From: Pseudomonas sp. S35
GTDB lineage: Bacteria; Pseudomonadota; Gammaproteobacteria; Pseudomonadales; Pseudomonadaceae
Reading direction: 5' to 3'
NCBI RefSeq assembly: GCF_009866765.1
Contig: NZ_CP019431.1
Span: 6,530,001 to 6,594,000 of the forward strand
DNA length: 64,000 bases
In this document: piece by piece, positions 9,251-17,670 of the stretch
Numbering within the stretch: the stretch's first letter is position 1
Layout of the letters: each line of letters starts with the position of its first letter
Translations under genes and position numbers: made by a program
Notes under the pieces: generated by a model
Databases searched by the model: none
Told to the model about the DNA's origin: nothing
Seen by the model: the letters and a program-made list of their open reading frames with translations, nothing else

Positions 9251-9270
9251 CGTTCAGACTGTGTTGAACG
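9251..9270 (-). promoter_or_regulatory. Inverted repeat abutting the cobW-type start codon
   Basis: CGTTCA-N8-TGAACG lies immediately upstream of the ATG at 9250, with an overlapping alternative stem TCAGAC/GTCTGA (9254-9259 with 9270-9275). It could fold in the operon mRNA and affect translation, or be a protein-binding site. No known consensus was recognised. Confidence 0.3.
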
Positions 9271-9285
9271 TCTGATCCTACGCGG

Positions 9286-9930
9286 TTACGCCAGCCAATC
9301 CAGCGTCAGGATCAATCGGCGCTCATCCGCTTTCAGCGCGGGCGAGCGATGGATCAGGCCGTGGCCTTCGTTGCCATGCCACTTGGTGCCCTTGAGCAGG
9401 GCCACTTCGCCGCATTGGACCTGCTCGATACGCTCGCAGGGTTCGGCGTCGGGTTGGCTGAGCTTGCGCCGGTCCATCACGCCTTCACGCAACCACTGGC
9501 TACCGACACCGGCGTAGGTGGTGATCAGCCGCACCGGCACGTGATCAACATGAAAACGTGGGCACATGGCTTTATCCAACAGCCGCAGGCGCACGCCGAT
9601 ACGCTTGGCGCCGAGCAGGCAGGCAAAGGCGCTGACCAGCCACGCCACATCGGCGATAAAGCCATCATAACCCTCAAGATCGCGACAACTGGCGGCCAAA
9701 CCGTGCAAGTTCGGCGCGGCATCTTCGCTGCTGAGTTCGATCACCATCGCGTCGGCCAACGGCTCGTTGAGCGCCACCAGCAAGGCGCCGAACTCGGCGA
9801 TATGCAGCGGTAACTGGCGCTGCCAGAGTGCCAGGTTCACGCCGTCTTCGAGGATGTCGGACAGCGCGAGCGGGGTTTCACCACGGGTCTGGCGAATCAC
9901 GGGGCGCAGGGGAATAACCGGTGCCAGCAT
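9286..9930 (-). CDS. DUF1826 protein of the zinc-starvation operon
   Basis: A 214-residue cytoplasmic protein of the DUF1826 family, which repeatedly occurs next to zinc-linked COG0523 genes. A C-terminal region with HVDHVPVRLITTY, LKGTKWHG and a final LTLDW resembles a metal- or iron-binding cupin-like core with scattered His residues. Biochemical function is unknown. Its ATG overlaps the zigA stop (ATGA), implying translational coupling. Confidence 0.8.
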   Translation of the reverse strand: MLAPVIPLRPVIRQTRGETPLALSDILEDGVNLALWQRQLPLHIAEFGALLVALNEPLADAMVIELSSEDAAPNLHGLAASCRDLEGYDGFIADVAWLVSAFACLLGAKRIGVRLRLLDKAMCPRFHVDHVPVRLITTYAGVGSQWLREGVMDRRKLSQPDAEPCERIEQVQCGEVALLKGTKWHGNEGHGLIHRSPALKADERRLILTLDWLA

Positions 9931-11135
9931 CAGGCTGCCTCTTCATACCAAGGACCAAACGGATCAGCCAACAGGCGCCAACCTTCGACGCCCACGGCCA
10001 TTTCTTCATCGGTGAGCAAGCACGCGTCGAGCGCTGCGCGCATTTGGGCGAAGTCGATGTTCTGCCCAATAAACACCAGTTCCTGGCGACAGTCGCCGGT
10101 GCTCAGGTGCCAGTTGCCCATGATCGCCGCGACGCTCTCTTCGTCCTGGGGCCACTGGCTTTTTGGTACGAAACGCCACCAGCGCCCGGCAAATCCGTGA
10201 CGCATCAAGCCACCGGCCTGGGACCAACTGCCCGCATCCTGGTGCTTGCTGGCCAGCCAGAAAAAACCCTTGGAGCGCAGCAGTTTGCCGTTCACCCAAG
10301 GCCGGTCGATAAAGTCGAAAAAACGTTGCGGATGGAACGGGCGGCGCGCGCGATACGCCGTGGAGGCAATGCCATATTCTTCGGTTTCCGGCACATGCTC
10401 ACCGCGCAATTCCTGCAACCAGCCTGGCGCTTGGGCGGCGCGCTCGAAGTCGAAGAGGCCGGTATTTAGGATCTTGTGCAGCGGCACTTCGCCCATGACC
10501 ATCGGGATGATGTGCGCCTGGGCATTGAGGCGCTCAAGGATGGCCATCAACTCTTCGCGTTCGCGGCTGCTGATCAGGTCGATCTTGCTGATCAAAATGA
10601 CATCGGCGAATTCAATCTGCTCGATCAACAGGTCAGTGATCGAGCGCTCGTCCTCTTCCCCCAGGGTTTCGCCCCGTGAGGCCAGGCTCTCGGCGGCCTG
10701 GTAATCGAGCAGGAAGTTCATGCCGTCGACCACCGTGACCATAGTGTCCAGGCGCGCGATGTCGGCCAGGCTCTGGTCGTTTTCATCACGAAAGGTGAAG
10801 GTTTCAGCCACTGGCAACGGTTCGGAGATACCGGTGGACTCAATCAACAGGTAATCAAACCGACCTTCCTTGGCGAGTTTTGCGACTTCTTCCAGCAAGT
10901 CTTCACGCAAGGTGCAGCAGATGCAGCCGTTGCTCATCTCCACCAGTTTTTCTTCCGAGCGATTGAGCGTGACGTCGCGCTGTACCTCGCTGCCGTCGAT
11001 GTTGATTTCACTCATGTCGTTGACGATCACTGCCACTCGCAGGTTTTCGCGGTTGCGCAGGACATAGTTGAGCAATGTGCTTTTACCGGCGCCGAGAAAG
11101 CCAGACAACACGGTAACGGGGAGACGATTGGGCAT
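9930..11135 (-). CDS. zigA: Zinc-regulated GTPase metallochaperone ZigA
   Basis: A 401-residue COG0523 GTPase that in relatives is induced by zinc limitation and passes zinc to enzymes. The N-terminus carries Walker [12 protein letters not shown], the metal-binding CICC in [20 protein letters not shown] and an SKID base-specificity motif. The CobW C-terminal domain follows ([12 protein letters not shown]). The start is supported by GAGGA eight bases upstream. It lies 27 bp after dksA2 and is coupled to DUF1826 downstream. Confidence 0.92.
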   Translation of the reverse strand: MPNRLPVTVLSGFLGAGKSTLLNYVLRNRENLRVAVIVNDMSEINIDGSEVQRDVTLNRSEEKLVEMSNGCICCTLREDLLEEVAKLAKEGRFDYLLIESTGISEPLPVAETFTFRDENDQSLADIARLDTMVTVVDGMNFLLDYQAAESLASRGETLGEEDERSITDLLIEQIEFADVILISKIDLISSREREELMAILERLNAQAHIIPMVMGEVPLHKILNTGLFDFERAAQAPGWLQELRGEHVPETEEYGIASTAYRARRPFHPQRFFDFIDRPWVNGKLLRSKGFFWLASKHQDAGSWSQAGGLMRHGFAGRWWRFVPKSQWPQDEESVAAIMGNWHLSTGDCRQELVFIGQNIDFAQMRAALDACLLTDEEMAVGVEGWRLLADPFGPWYEEAA

Positions 11136-11162
11136 CAGGTATTCCTCATCAGGGTCGGCCGG

Positions 11163-11567
11163 TCAAATCGCCCGTTTATGGCGTTCGCGCAGCTCTTCAC
11201 GTTCTTTGGCTTCGATACACAGGGTGGCGGTGGGGCGTAGCAACAGACGTTGCAAGCCAATGGGTTCGCCGGTTTCGCGGCACCAGCCGTATTCGCCACG
11301 GGCCAGCAGTTCGAGGGCGTCGTCGATCTTGTCCAGCAGCTTCTTCTCCCGCTCCAGCAGGCGCAGTTGCCATTGGCGTTGCTCTTCGGCGCTGCCGACA
11401 TCGGCTGGGTCGCTGTTGGTTTCCTGCTCGCGCAGGACCAGGAATTCGCCTTCGATGCGCGCTTGCAGTTCAGCGCGCTGAGTCAGCAACAGTTCGCGAA
11501 AGAAGCCCTGCTGGGCTTCATTCATGTAGTCGGCAGGCGGTTGGGTCAGCAGGTCTTGTTCGGTCAT
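11163..11567 (-). CDS. dksA2: Zinc-independent RNA polymerase-binding factor DksA2
   Basis: A 134-residue DksA paralogue acting with ppGpp at the RNA polymerase secondary channel. The coiled-coil tip DPADVGSAEEQRQ is present. The four-cysteine zinc finger of DksA is reduced to Cys96, Thr99, Cys117 and Ala120, the pattern known for P. aeruginosa DksA2, which works without zinc. It is the first gene of the operon; a Zur box lies 33 bases upstream. No clear Shine-Dalgarno precedes the ATG. Confidence 0.93.
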   Translation of the reverse strand: MTEQDLLTQPPADYMNEAQQGFFRELLLTQRAELQARIEGEFLVLREQETNSDPADVGSAEEQRQWQLRLLEREKKLLDKIDDALELLARGEYGWCRETGEPIGLQRLLLRPTATLCIEAKEREELRERHKRAI

Positions 11568-11599
11568 GGGAGCGGGTCACGGGTCAGGCTGTACTTTGA

Positions 11600-11614
11600 T
11601 GTTATAGTATAACA
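11600..11614. promoter_or_regulatory. Zur box between dksA2 and the secreted-protein gene
   Basis: A perfect 15-bp palindrome TGTTATAGTATAACA matches the gamma-proteobacterial Zur operator core. It is placed to repress both the leftward dksA2 operon and the rightward small secreted-protein gene when zinc is sufficient. The same sequence in reverse complement occurs at 13343-13357. Confidence 0.9.
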
Positions 11615-11692
11615 ATGCAAATAAGCCAATCCCCCTTGCTCGCTGCGACGAAGGGCGCAATGCTTGAACACCTCACTGCCCCGAGAACTCTT

Positions 11693-12061
11693 ATGAAATA
11701 CCTGGTGTGCGCCCTGTTACTGGCAGCGGCAGGGCCGGCCTGTGCACAAGCGCCGAATCCGCTGGCCAACTGCACGCGCAGTGCCAACCTGCTGGCCTGT
11801 GTCGATCCGCAGGGCAATGCCTACAGCGTGGCGACGGTGGGCAGCACCACGTATTTGCGCGGTTACGAGGTGGTCGGCAAACGCTATTGGGCACAAACCA
11901 ACAGCCGCTACGGGCAACTGACGTTTTTTACTGGCTTGGCTTCGAATGGGGAGGCGTGGGTCGGCTACACACGGCGCGTGGGCTGGACCACCATCAACCG
12001 GTTTTCCAGTTCCGGCGGCGCCAGCGCTAAGTTCACCTGCAGCCGCATTACCGGTTGTTAG
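11693..12061 (+). CDS. Small secreted protein of the zinc-starvation cluster, function unknown
   Basis: A 122-residue protein with a clean Sec signal peptide (MKYLVCALLLAAAGPACAQA). The mature part holds about four Cys, including NCTRSANLLAC and CSRITGC near the ends, which could form disulphides, and many Gly/Tyr/Thr residues. No known domain was recognised. The start at 11693 fits the signal peptide and has GAGAA upstream; a longer frame from 11615 would begin next to the Zur box. It lies convergent with amiA, overlapping its end by four bases. Confidence 0.75.
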   Translation: MKYLVCALLLAAAGPACAQAPNPLANCTRSANLLACVDPQGNAYSVATVGSTTYLRGYEVVGKRYWAQTNSRYGQLTFFTGLASNGEAWVGYTRRVGWTTINRFSSSGGASAKFTCSRITGC

Positions 12062-13260
12062 GCCTGAACGTTCTGCTGTTCCTGCACCCACGCCATGTAG
12101 CTGTTCATCGGCGGGTTCTTCTGGAAGTAGTTTTTCAGGCCGTCGAACAAGCCATCCGCCACGGCCTGTTGATGGCGCGCCGTCACTAAGCGCTGGGCGT
12201 CCCGGGCGTTGGAGATAAACCCGGTCTCCACCAGGATCGACGGCACATCCGGTGACTTGAGCACCGCGAACCCGGCCTGTTCCACGCGCTTCTGATGCAG
12301 GCTGGTGATGCTTTGCAGGCTGCCCAACACCGAGCTGCCCAGTTGCAGGCTGGAGGCGATGGTGGCGCTCATCGACATGTCGAGAATCACCCCGGCGAGC
12401 ATTGGGTCTTTGTCCTTCAGGTCGAGCAAAGTGGTGGCACCCAACAGGTCCGCGCCGTTTTCGCGCTGGGCCATAAAACGCGCCGTGGCCGAGGTGGCGC
12501 CGCCTTCCGACAGGGCATACACCGAGGCCCCGCAAGCCGTGAGCCGTGGCGCGGCATCGGCGTGCACCGAGATAAACATATCGGCCTTGTGCTGGCGGGC
12601 GATGTCCACGCGCTTGCGCAGCGGCACGAAGAAATCGTCGTTGCGCACCAGTTTCACGTCAAAGCCCTTCTCGCGTTTCAGGCGCTTGGCCAACAGTTGG
12701 GCGATGGACAACACCACGTCTTTTTCGCGCTGGCCCTTGGAGCCGATGGCGCCGGGGTCTTTGCCGCCGTGGCCAGGGTCGACCACCACCATGATGTCGC
12801 GCTTGGGGTGGGCTTTTTCTGCCGGCGATGTCGATTGAGCCACGATTTGACGCGGCGCCTGAGTGGCGCTGGTGAGATCAAGCACCAACCGGTGCCCCTG
12901 CCCGTCCTGCGGCGGCAATACAAAGCTGTTGAGCTGCATCGGTGCGGCCAGGTCGAGCACGATGCGCGTATCCGCCTTGCCAAAATGTCCCGAGCGAATC
13001 GCGGTGATCCCGCTGTTCTTCAGCTCAAGTTGAGAAAAATCACCACTGAGCCCGGCGCCGCTGAGGTCGATGATCAAGCGCTCCGGCGCGGTCAGGGAGA
13101 AGGTCTTGTAGTGCACCGGCCCGCTGAGGTCGAACACCAGTCGTAGCTTGTCGTCTGAGCGCCATAAACGCGCGTTACGAATCTGCGTGGCGTGGGCCGT
13201 GAACGGCAAAACGAAAAAGGGGCTGGCCAGGAGCAGATTGAGAAGCTGACGTCTGTGCAT
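12058..13260 (-). CDS. amiA: N-acetylmuramoyl-L-alanine amidase AmiA-like (AMIN + Amidase_3)
   Basis: A 400-residue periplasmic zinc amidase that cleaves the peptide stem from peptidoglycan MurNAc. It has an RR-containing, Tat-like signal (MHRRQLLNLLLASPFF), an AMIN septal-targeting domain to about residue 130, then Amidase_3 with VVDPGHGGKDPGA, SVHADAAP and the C-terminal ILVETGFISN. The zinc ligands therefore look intact. E. coli AmiA is Tat-exported, which fits. The start at 13260 is chosen for the signal; an in-frame ATG at 13299 adds 13 residues. It diverges from folE2 at the second Zur box, so it may be the zinc-starvation copy of the amidase. Confidence 0.9.
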   Translation of the reverse strand: MHRRQLLNLLLASPFFVLPFTAHATQIRNARLWRSDDKLRLVFDLSGPVHYKTFSLTAPERLIIDLSGAGLSGDFSQLELKNSGITAIRSGHFGKADTRIVLDLAAPMQLNSFVLPPQDGQGHRLVLDLTSATQAPRQIVAQSTSPAEKAHPKRDIMVVVDPGHGGKDPGAIGSKGQREKDVVLSIAQLLAKRLKREKGFDVKLVRNDDFFVPLRKRVDIARQHKADMFISVHADAAPRLTACGASVYALSEGGATSATARFMAQRENGADLLGATTLLDLKDKDPMLAGVILDMSMSATIASSLQLGSSVLGSLQSITSLHQKRVEQAGFAVLKSPDVPSILVETGFISNARDAQRLVTARHQQAVADGLFDGLKNYFQKNPPMNSYMAWVQEQQNVQA

Positions 13261-13342
13261 GACAAATACCGCAGATAAAGGAGCGTCCGTACTCGACATG
13301 ACTGAAAAAAGGCCGGGGCAGAAAATTCATCGTCGACTCTAT

Positions 13343-13357
13343 TGTTATACTATAACA
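13343..13357. promoter_or_regulatory. Zur box between amiA and folE2
   Basis: The palindrome TGTTATACTATAACA is the reverse complement of the box at 11600-11614, a full 15/15 match. It lies in the divergent amiA/folE2 promoter region and should control both directions. Confidence 0.9.
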
Positions 13358-13388
13358 TGTCGAATTATTTCCAACGATGGACCTGCTC

Positions 13389-14279
13389 ATGAATGCGCTG
13401 ACTCTGCCGGATATCGCCGCGCAGGCTTCACGCCAAGCCTTGCCACTCGATTGGGTGGGCATGTGCGGCATCGCCCTGCCGATCCTGATCGACGGTCAGC
13501 GCCTGACCGCCACTGCCGATGCCGGCGTGAGCCTGGACGATGGCACCGCCCGTGGCATTCATATGTCACGCCTGTACCTGGCGCTGGAAATGCTCGACCA
13601 GCAGCCCCTCACGCCTGCACTTCTGCGCAATGTACTGCAGCGCTTTCTCGACAGTCATGAAGATTTATCTAAGAACGCCTACCTGCGTATCCACACCCAT
13701 CTGTTGCTCAAACGTCCGGCGCTGGTGAGTCCATTAGCGGGCTGGAAGAGCTACCCGGTGACCATTGAAGCCCGGTTGGAAAACCAGATGTTCCACGTGG
13801 AACAAAAAATTGACGTGACGTATTCCTCGACCTGCCCTTGCTCCGCTGCCCTTGCCAGGCAGTTGATTCAGCAGCAATTTATCGATGATTTCGCCGACAA
13901 GCCTTTGCAGCACGAAGCCATGCTGACCTGGCTCGGCAGCGCCAACGGTATCGTCGCCACACCCCACAGCCAGCGCAGTAGCGCGCAGTTGCACGTATAC
14001 CTGCAAGGCGAACACTTGGCGCTGACCGACCTGATCAACGACGCCGAAGCCGCCCTCGGCACCGCCGTACAAACCGCGGTGAAACGGGCGGACGAACAAG
14101 CCTTCGCCCTGGCCAACGGGCAGAACCTGATGTTCTGCGAAGACGCCGCCCGCCGCCTGAACCTCGCCTTGAAACGCTCGGATGCCGTCAAAGCCTTCCA
14201 CCTCAAAGTGATCCACGCCGAAAGCCTGCACGCGCACGATGCCGTGGCTGAAAGCCGCTGGACGAGACACCCTGCATGA
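13389..14279 (+). CDS. folE2: GTP cyclohydrolase FolE2 (type IB)
   Basis: A 296-residue COG1469 enzyme converting GTP to 7,8-dihydroneopterin triphosphate, the first step of folate synthesis. Unlike zinc-dependent FolE, type IB enzymes accept other divalent metals, so this copy supports folate synthesis under zinc starvation. The signature CPCSAALARQ with the catalytic Cys and the PHSQRSSA motif are present. The start at 13389 (MNALTLPDI) has GGA upstream; an ATG at 13377 adds four residues. It is the first gene of a seven-gene operon. Confidence 0.94.
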   Translation: MNALTLPDIAAQASRQALPLDWVGMCGIALPILIDGQRLTATADAGVSLDDGTARGIHMSRLYLALEMLDQQPLTPALLRNVLQRFLDSHEDLSKNAYLRIHTHLLLKRPALVSPLAGWKSYPVTIEARLENQMFHVEQKIDVTYSSTCPCSAALARQLIQQQFIDDFADKPLQHEAMLTWLGSANGIVATPHSQRSSAQLHVYLQGEHLALTDLINDAEAALGTAVQTAVKRADEQAFALANGQNLMFCEDAARRLNLALKRSDAVKAFHLKVIHAESLHAHDAVAESRWTRHPA

Positions 14280-14944
14280 TCACCTGCACTGCTTTGCGCT
14301 GGGGCGCCCCCGGCCAACCGCTCACACCCGCCGTGGATTTCACTCTGGAAAAAGGCAGCCTCACTGGGGTCATAGGTCCCAACGGCTGCGGTAAAAGCAG
14401 TCTGCTCAAAGTCATCGCCGGGCTGCAAAAGCCGCTGGCCGGCAAGGTGCTCGTGAATGTTCCACGGCGTGGCGGCCTGGCGTTCTTGCCTCAGCAGCAA
14501 CACCTGGACCGCCAGTTCCCCATCAGCCTGCAAGAACTGGTCGCCGCCGGTTTCTGGGGCACCCAACTCACCGCGCAACAACGCAGCCAGCGCCTGCAAG
14601 CCGTGCTGGAAGACTGGTGCCTCAGCGGCCTGGAACAGCGCCCATTGATGGCCTTGTCCGGCGGCCAACTGCAGCGCGCCCTGCTCGCCCGCATGAGCCT
14701 GGCCGATTCGCCGGTGTTGCTGCTCGACGAACCCCATGCGGCCCTCGATGAAGAGGGCCAGGCGTTGTGCTGGAAACACATCCACGCCTGGCGTGCCGAA
14801 GGCCGCACGCTGGTCATCGTTTGCCACGACTTGACGTCCGTACGCCACCACACCGAGCAGGTGCTGCACATCAAAAGCACCGGCTGTGCGTTCGGCGACA
14901 GCAAACAGCTGATCCGCCCGCAACCCCAAATGCAGGTGGCCTGA
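14276..14944 (+). CDS. Zinc/manganese-type ABC transporter ATPase (ZnuC-like)
   Basis: A 222-residue ATPase of the cluster-9 metal importers. It has Walker A GPNGCGKSS, Q-loop FLPQQQHLD, signature LSGGQLQRALLA, Walker B VLLLDEP and the switch His in VCHD. The ATG overlaps the folE2 stop (ATGA). With the two following genes it forms a complete importer; zinc is inferred from the Zur-controlled context. Confidence 0.9.
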   Translation: MITCTALRWGAPGQPLTPAVDFTLEKGSLTGVIGPNGCGKSSLLKVIAGLQKPLAGKVLVNVPRRGGLAFLPQQQHLDRQFPISLQELVAAGFWGTQLTAQQRSQRLQAVLEDWCLSGLEQRPLMALSGGQLQRALLARMSLADSPVLLLDEPHAALDEEGQALCWKHIHAWRAEGRTLVIVCHDLTSVRHHTEQVLHIKSTGCAFGDSKQLIRPQPQMQVA

Positions 14945-15810
14945 TGCACTTCGCCGCCCACCTGTGGATGCCCTTTGTCGACTTCGTGTTCATGCGCCGC
15001 GCCCTGATCGGCGGGCTGGTGCTCGCGTGCAGCACCGCGCCGCTGGGCGTTTTCCTGATCCTGCGGCGCATGAGCCTGATCGGTGACGCCGTGGCCCACG
15101 GCATCCTGCCCGGCGCTGCACTGGGCTTCTGGTTCGCCGGGCTCAGCCTGCCAGCGCTGACCATCGGTGGCCTCGGCGCCGGCCTGAGCATGGCCGGCCT
15201 CTGCGCTTGGATCACCCGCCGCACCGGCCTGCGCGAAGACGCCAGCCTCGCCGCCATCTACCCCATTTCCCTGGCCGCCGGCGTGCTGATCCTCGGCATC
15301 GCCGGCAAGCGCCTGGACCTGTTGCACCTGCTGTTCGGCTCGGCCCTGGCCGTGGACGCAACCACCCTCACCGGCATGCTCTGGGTCTCGGGGTTCAGCC
15401 TGATCGCCATGGGGCTGATCTACAAACCGCTGCTGCTCGACACCCTCGACCCGCTGTTCCTGCAAACCGTCAGCCGCCTCGGCCCGCTGGCCCACGGGCT
15501 GTTCCTGACCCTGGTGGTGCTCAACCTGGTGATCGGTTTCCAGGCCATCGGCGCGTTGATGGTGGTGGGTTTGATGATGTTGCCGGCCATCGCTTCACGT
15601 TTCTGGAGCCGGCGTTTGCCGGTGTTGATTGCGGTATCGGCGGTGCTGGGATGCCTGTCGGTGTGGCTTGGCTTGTTGCTGTCGTTCTACTACTCACTGC
15701 CCAGCGGCCCGGCGATTGTGCTGGTGGCGGGCGCTGGGTACCTGCTGTCCGTGGTCTTCGGTCCGGTGCACGGCTTACTGCGCCGCCCACCCCTGCTTAC
15801 ATCCCAATGA
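14944..15810 (+). CDS. Zinc/manganese-type ABC transporter permease (ZnuB-like)
   Basis: A 288-residue polytopic inner-membrane permease of the ABC-3 family with about eight to nine hydrophobic segments. The loop ILRRMSLIGDAVAHGILPG is the family's conserved cytoplasmic coupling signature. The ATG overlaps the previous stop by one base. Confidence 0.9.
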   Translation: MHFAAHLWMPFVDFVFMRRALIGGLVLACSTAPLGVFLILRRMSLIGDAVAHGILPGAALGFWFAGLSLPALTIGGLGAGLSMAGLCAWITRRTGLREDASLAAIYPISLAAGVLILGIAGKRLDLLHLLFGSALAVDATTLTGMLWVSGFSLIAMGLIYKPLLLDTLDPLFLQTVSRLGPLAHGLFLTLVVLNLVIGFQAIGALMVVGLMMLPAIASRFWSRRLPVLIAVSAVLGCLSVWLGLLLSFYYSLPSGPAIVLVAGAGYLLSVVFGPVHGLLRRPPLLTSQ

Positions 15811-15821
15811 GGTGTTTCCCG

Positions 15822-16700
15822 ATGCGCGCTCTACTCGTGCTGTTCAGTCTGCTGCTGCCGCTGTCGATGGCCCAGGCCGCCGACAAACTCCAGGTGGTTA
15901 CCAGCTTCAGTATTCTCGATGACATCACCCACCAGATCGGTGGCGATCACATCCAGATCAGCAACATGGTCGGCCCCGACGCCGACGCCCATACCTACGA
16001 GCCCACGCCGGACGACGCCAAGGCGCTGCTCAAGGCCAAGCTGATCATCAAGAACGGCCTGGGCTTCGAACCGTGGCTGGACCGCCTGGTGACCAGCACC
16101 GAAACCCGAGCCACCGTGGTCACCGCCAGTAAGGGCGTGATCTCCCACACGATGGAAGAGGACGGCGAAACCATCCCCGACCCGCACGCCTGGCATAACC
16201 TGGCCAACGCCGAAATCTACGTCAACAACATCACCAAGGCGCTGATCGCCGCCGACCCGGCCAACACCGCCGACTACCAGCGCAACAGCCAAACCTACCT
16301 GAAAGAGATCTACCGCCTGCTCGCCGAAGCCAAGACCAAGTTCGGCGCATTGCCGCCGGGCAACCGCCGTATCGTCACCTCCCATGACGCTTTCGGTTAC
16401 CTGGGCCAGGCCTACGGGATTCAGTTCCTGGCGCCGCAGGGCTTGTCCACCGAACGTGAGCCTTCCGCCGCCGAAGTCGCTGCGCTGATCACCCAGATCC
16501 GCAAAGACAAGGTCAAGGCCGTGTTCATGGAAAACATCAAGGACTCGCGCCTGCTCAAGCAGATCGCTGACGAAAGCGGCGCGCAGATCGGCGGCACGCT
16601 GTACTCCGATGCCCTCGCCGCCGAAGGCCCGGCCAGCACCTTCACCGGGCTGTTCGAATACAACCTCAACACCTTGTGCGCGGCCCTGGGTAAGCCATGA
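15822..16700 (+). CDS. Metal ABC transporter substrate-binding protein (ZnuA-like)
   Basis: A 292-residue periplasmic cluster A-I binding protein. A signal peptide (MRALLVLFSLLLPLSMAQA) is followed by the expected metal-binding His positions in DADAHTYEPTP, DPHAWHNLAN and TSHDAFGYL. The long His/Asp-rich loop seen in many ZnuA proteins is absent, so specificity between zinc and manganese rests on context. GAGGTG precedes the ATG. Its stop overlaps the hisI start. Confidence 0.9.
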   Translation: MRALLVLFSLLLPLSMAQAADKLQVVTSFSILDDITHQIGGDHIQISNMVGPDADAHTYEPTPDDAKALLKAKLIIKNGLGFEPWLDRLVTSTETRATVVTASKGVISHTMEEDGETIPDPHAWHNLANAEIYVNNITKALIAADPANTADYQRNSQTYLKEIYRLLAEAKTKFGALPPGNRRIVTSHDAFGYLGQAYGIQFLAPQGLSTEREPSAAEVAALITQIRKDKVKAVFMENIKDSRLLKQIADESGAQIGGTLYSDALAAEGPASTFTGLFEYNLNTLCAALGKP

Positions 16701-17110
16701 GCCTGAGCATGCTCGAACTGGAAGGGGCGGCCATTGGCAGTCGCTTTCCACTCGAACCGGTGCTCGATGCCCTGCCGTGGAACCGTGATGGCCTGATTGC
16801 CGCCATCGCCCAGCAACACGGCAGCGGCGCGGTACTGATGCTGGCCTGGATGAACCGCCAGGCCCTCAGCGAAACCCTGGCTACCGGCCAAGTCTGCTAC
16901 TGGTCCCGCTCGCGCCAGCAACTGTGGCGCAAGGGAGAAAGCTCCGGCCACAGGCAACAGTTGGTAGAAGCCCGCCTGGATTGCGACGGCGACGCGGTGC
17001 TGCTGATCGTCAACCAACGGGGCCCGGCCTGCCACACCGGCCGACCGACCTGTTTCTACAACGCCATCGATGGCGACCACATTCACATCATCACGGAGCC
17101 CAGCGCATGA
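16697..17110 (+). CDS. hisI: Phosphoribosyl-AMP cyclohydrolase paralogue (HisI type)
   Basis: A 137-residue enzyme opening the adenine ring of phosphoribosyl-AMP in histidine synthesis. The signature WMNRQALSETL, CYWSRSRQQLWRKGE SSGH region and the zinc-ligand cysteines Cys96 (DCDGD), Cys112 (ACHTG) and Cys119 (PTCF) are all kept. It is translationally coupled to the transporter (ATGA). A second hisI in the usual his/tat locus is expected, making this the Zur-controlled copy. Confidence 0.9.
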   Translation: MSLSMLELEGAAIGSRFPLEPVLDALPWNRDGLIAAIAQQHGSGAVLMLAWMNRQALSETLATGQVCYWSRSRQQLWRKGESSGHRQQLVEARLDCDGDAVLLIVNQRGPACHTGRPTCFYNAIDGDHIHIITEPSA

Positions 17111-17667
17111 TCCGCAAGAACCCTTCCGGCGATCTGCCGGTGATTGCCGAATCGGCCTACGTCGACAAGACCGCGATCATCTGCGGCAAGGTCATCATCG
17201 GCGAGAATGTGTTCGTCGGCCCCTACGCCGTGATCCGTGCCGACGAAGTCGACGCCAGCGGCGCTATGGACCCGATCACCATCGGCGCCAATTCCAATAT
17301 CCAGGACGGCGTGGTGATCCACTCCAAGTCCGGCGCGGCCGTGACCATCGGCGAGTTCACCTCCATCGCCCACCGCTCCATCGTCCACGGCCCGTGCAGT
17401 GTGGGCGACCGCGTATTCATCGGCTTCAACAGCGTGCTGTTCAACTGCGCCGTGGGCGATGGCTGCGTGGTGCGCCACAACTCGGTGGTCGATGGCCGCG
17501 ACCTGCCCGCCGCGTTCTATGTGCCCTCCACCACCCGCATCGGGCCCAACACCGACCTGTCGCAATTCCCGCCGGTGAGCGTCAGCGCCTCGGAGTTTTC
17601 CGAAGACGTGGCGCGGACCAACGTTGATCTGGTGCGCGGCTACAAAGCCCTGCAAAACGAGTTCTGA
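17107..17667 (+). CDS. Gamma-class carbonic anhydrase-like protein
   Basis: A 186-residue left-handed beta-helix protein interconverting CO2 and bicarbonate. The three metal-ligand histidines are visible in VVIHSKSG and SIAHRSIVHGP. The acidic loop carrying the proton-shuttle Glu of archaeal Cam is not obvious, as in the CamH subgroup. Gamma enzymes can use iron or cobalt, which suits a zinc-starvation role. The ATG overlaps the hisI stop. Confidence 0.88.
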   Translation: MIRKNPSGDLPVIAESAYVDKTAIICGKVIIGENVFVGPYAVIRADEVDASGAMDPITIGANSNIQDGVVIHSKSGAAVTIGEFTSIAHRSIVHGPCSVGDRVFIGFNSVLFNCAVGDGCVVRHNSVVDGRDLPAAFYVPSTTRIGPNTDLSQFPPVSVSASEFSEDVARTNVDLVRGYKALQNEF

Positions 17668-17670
17668 ACC

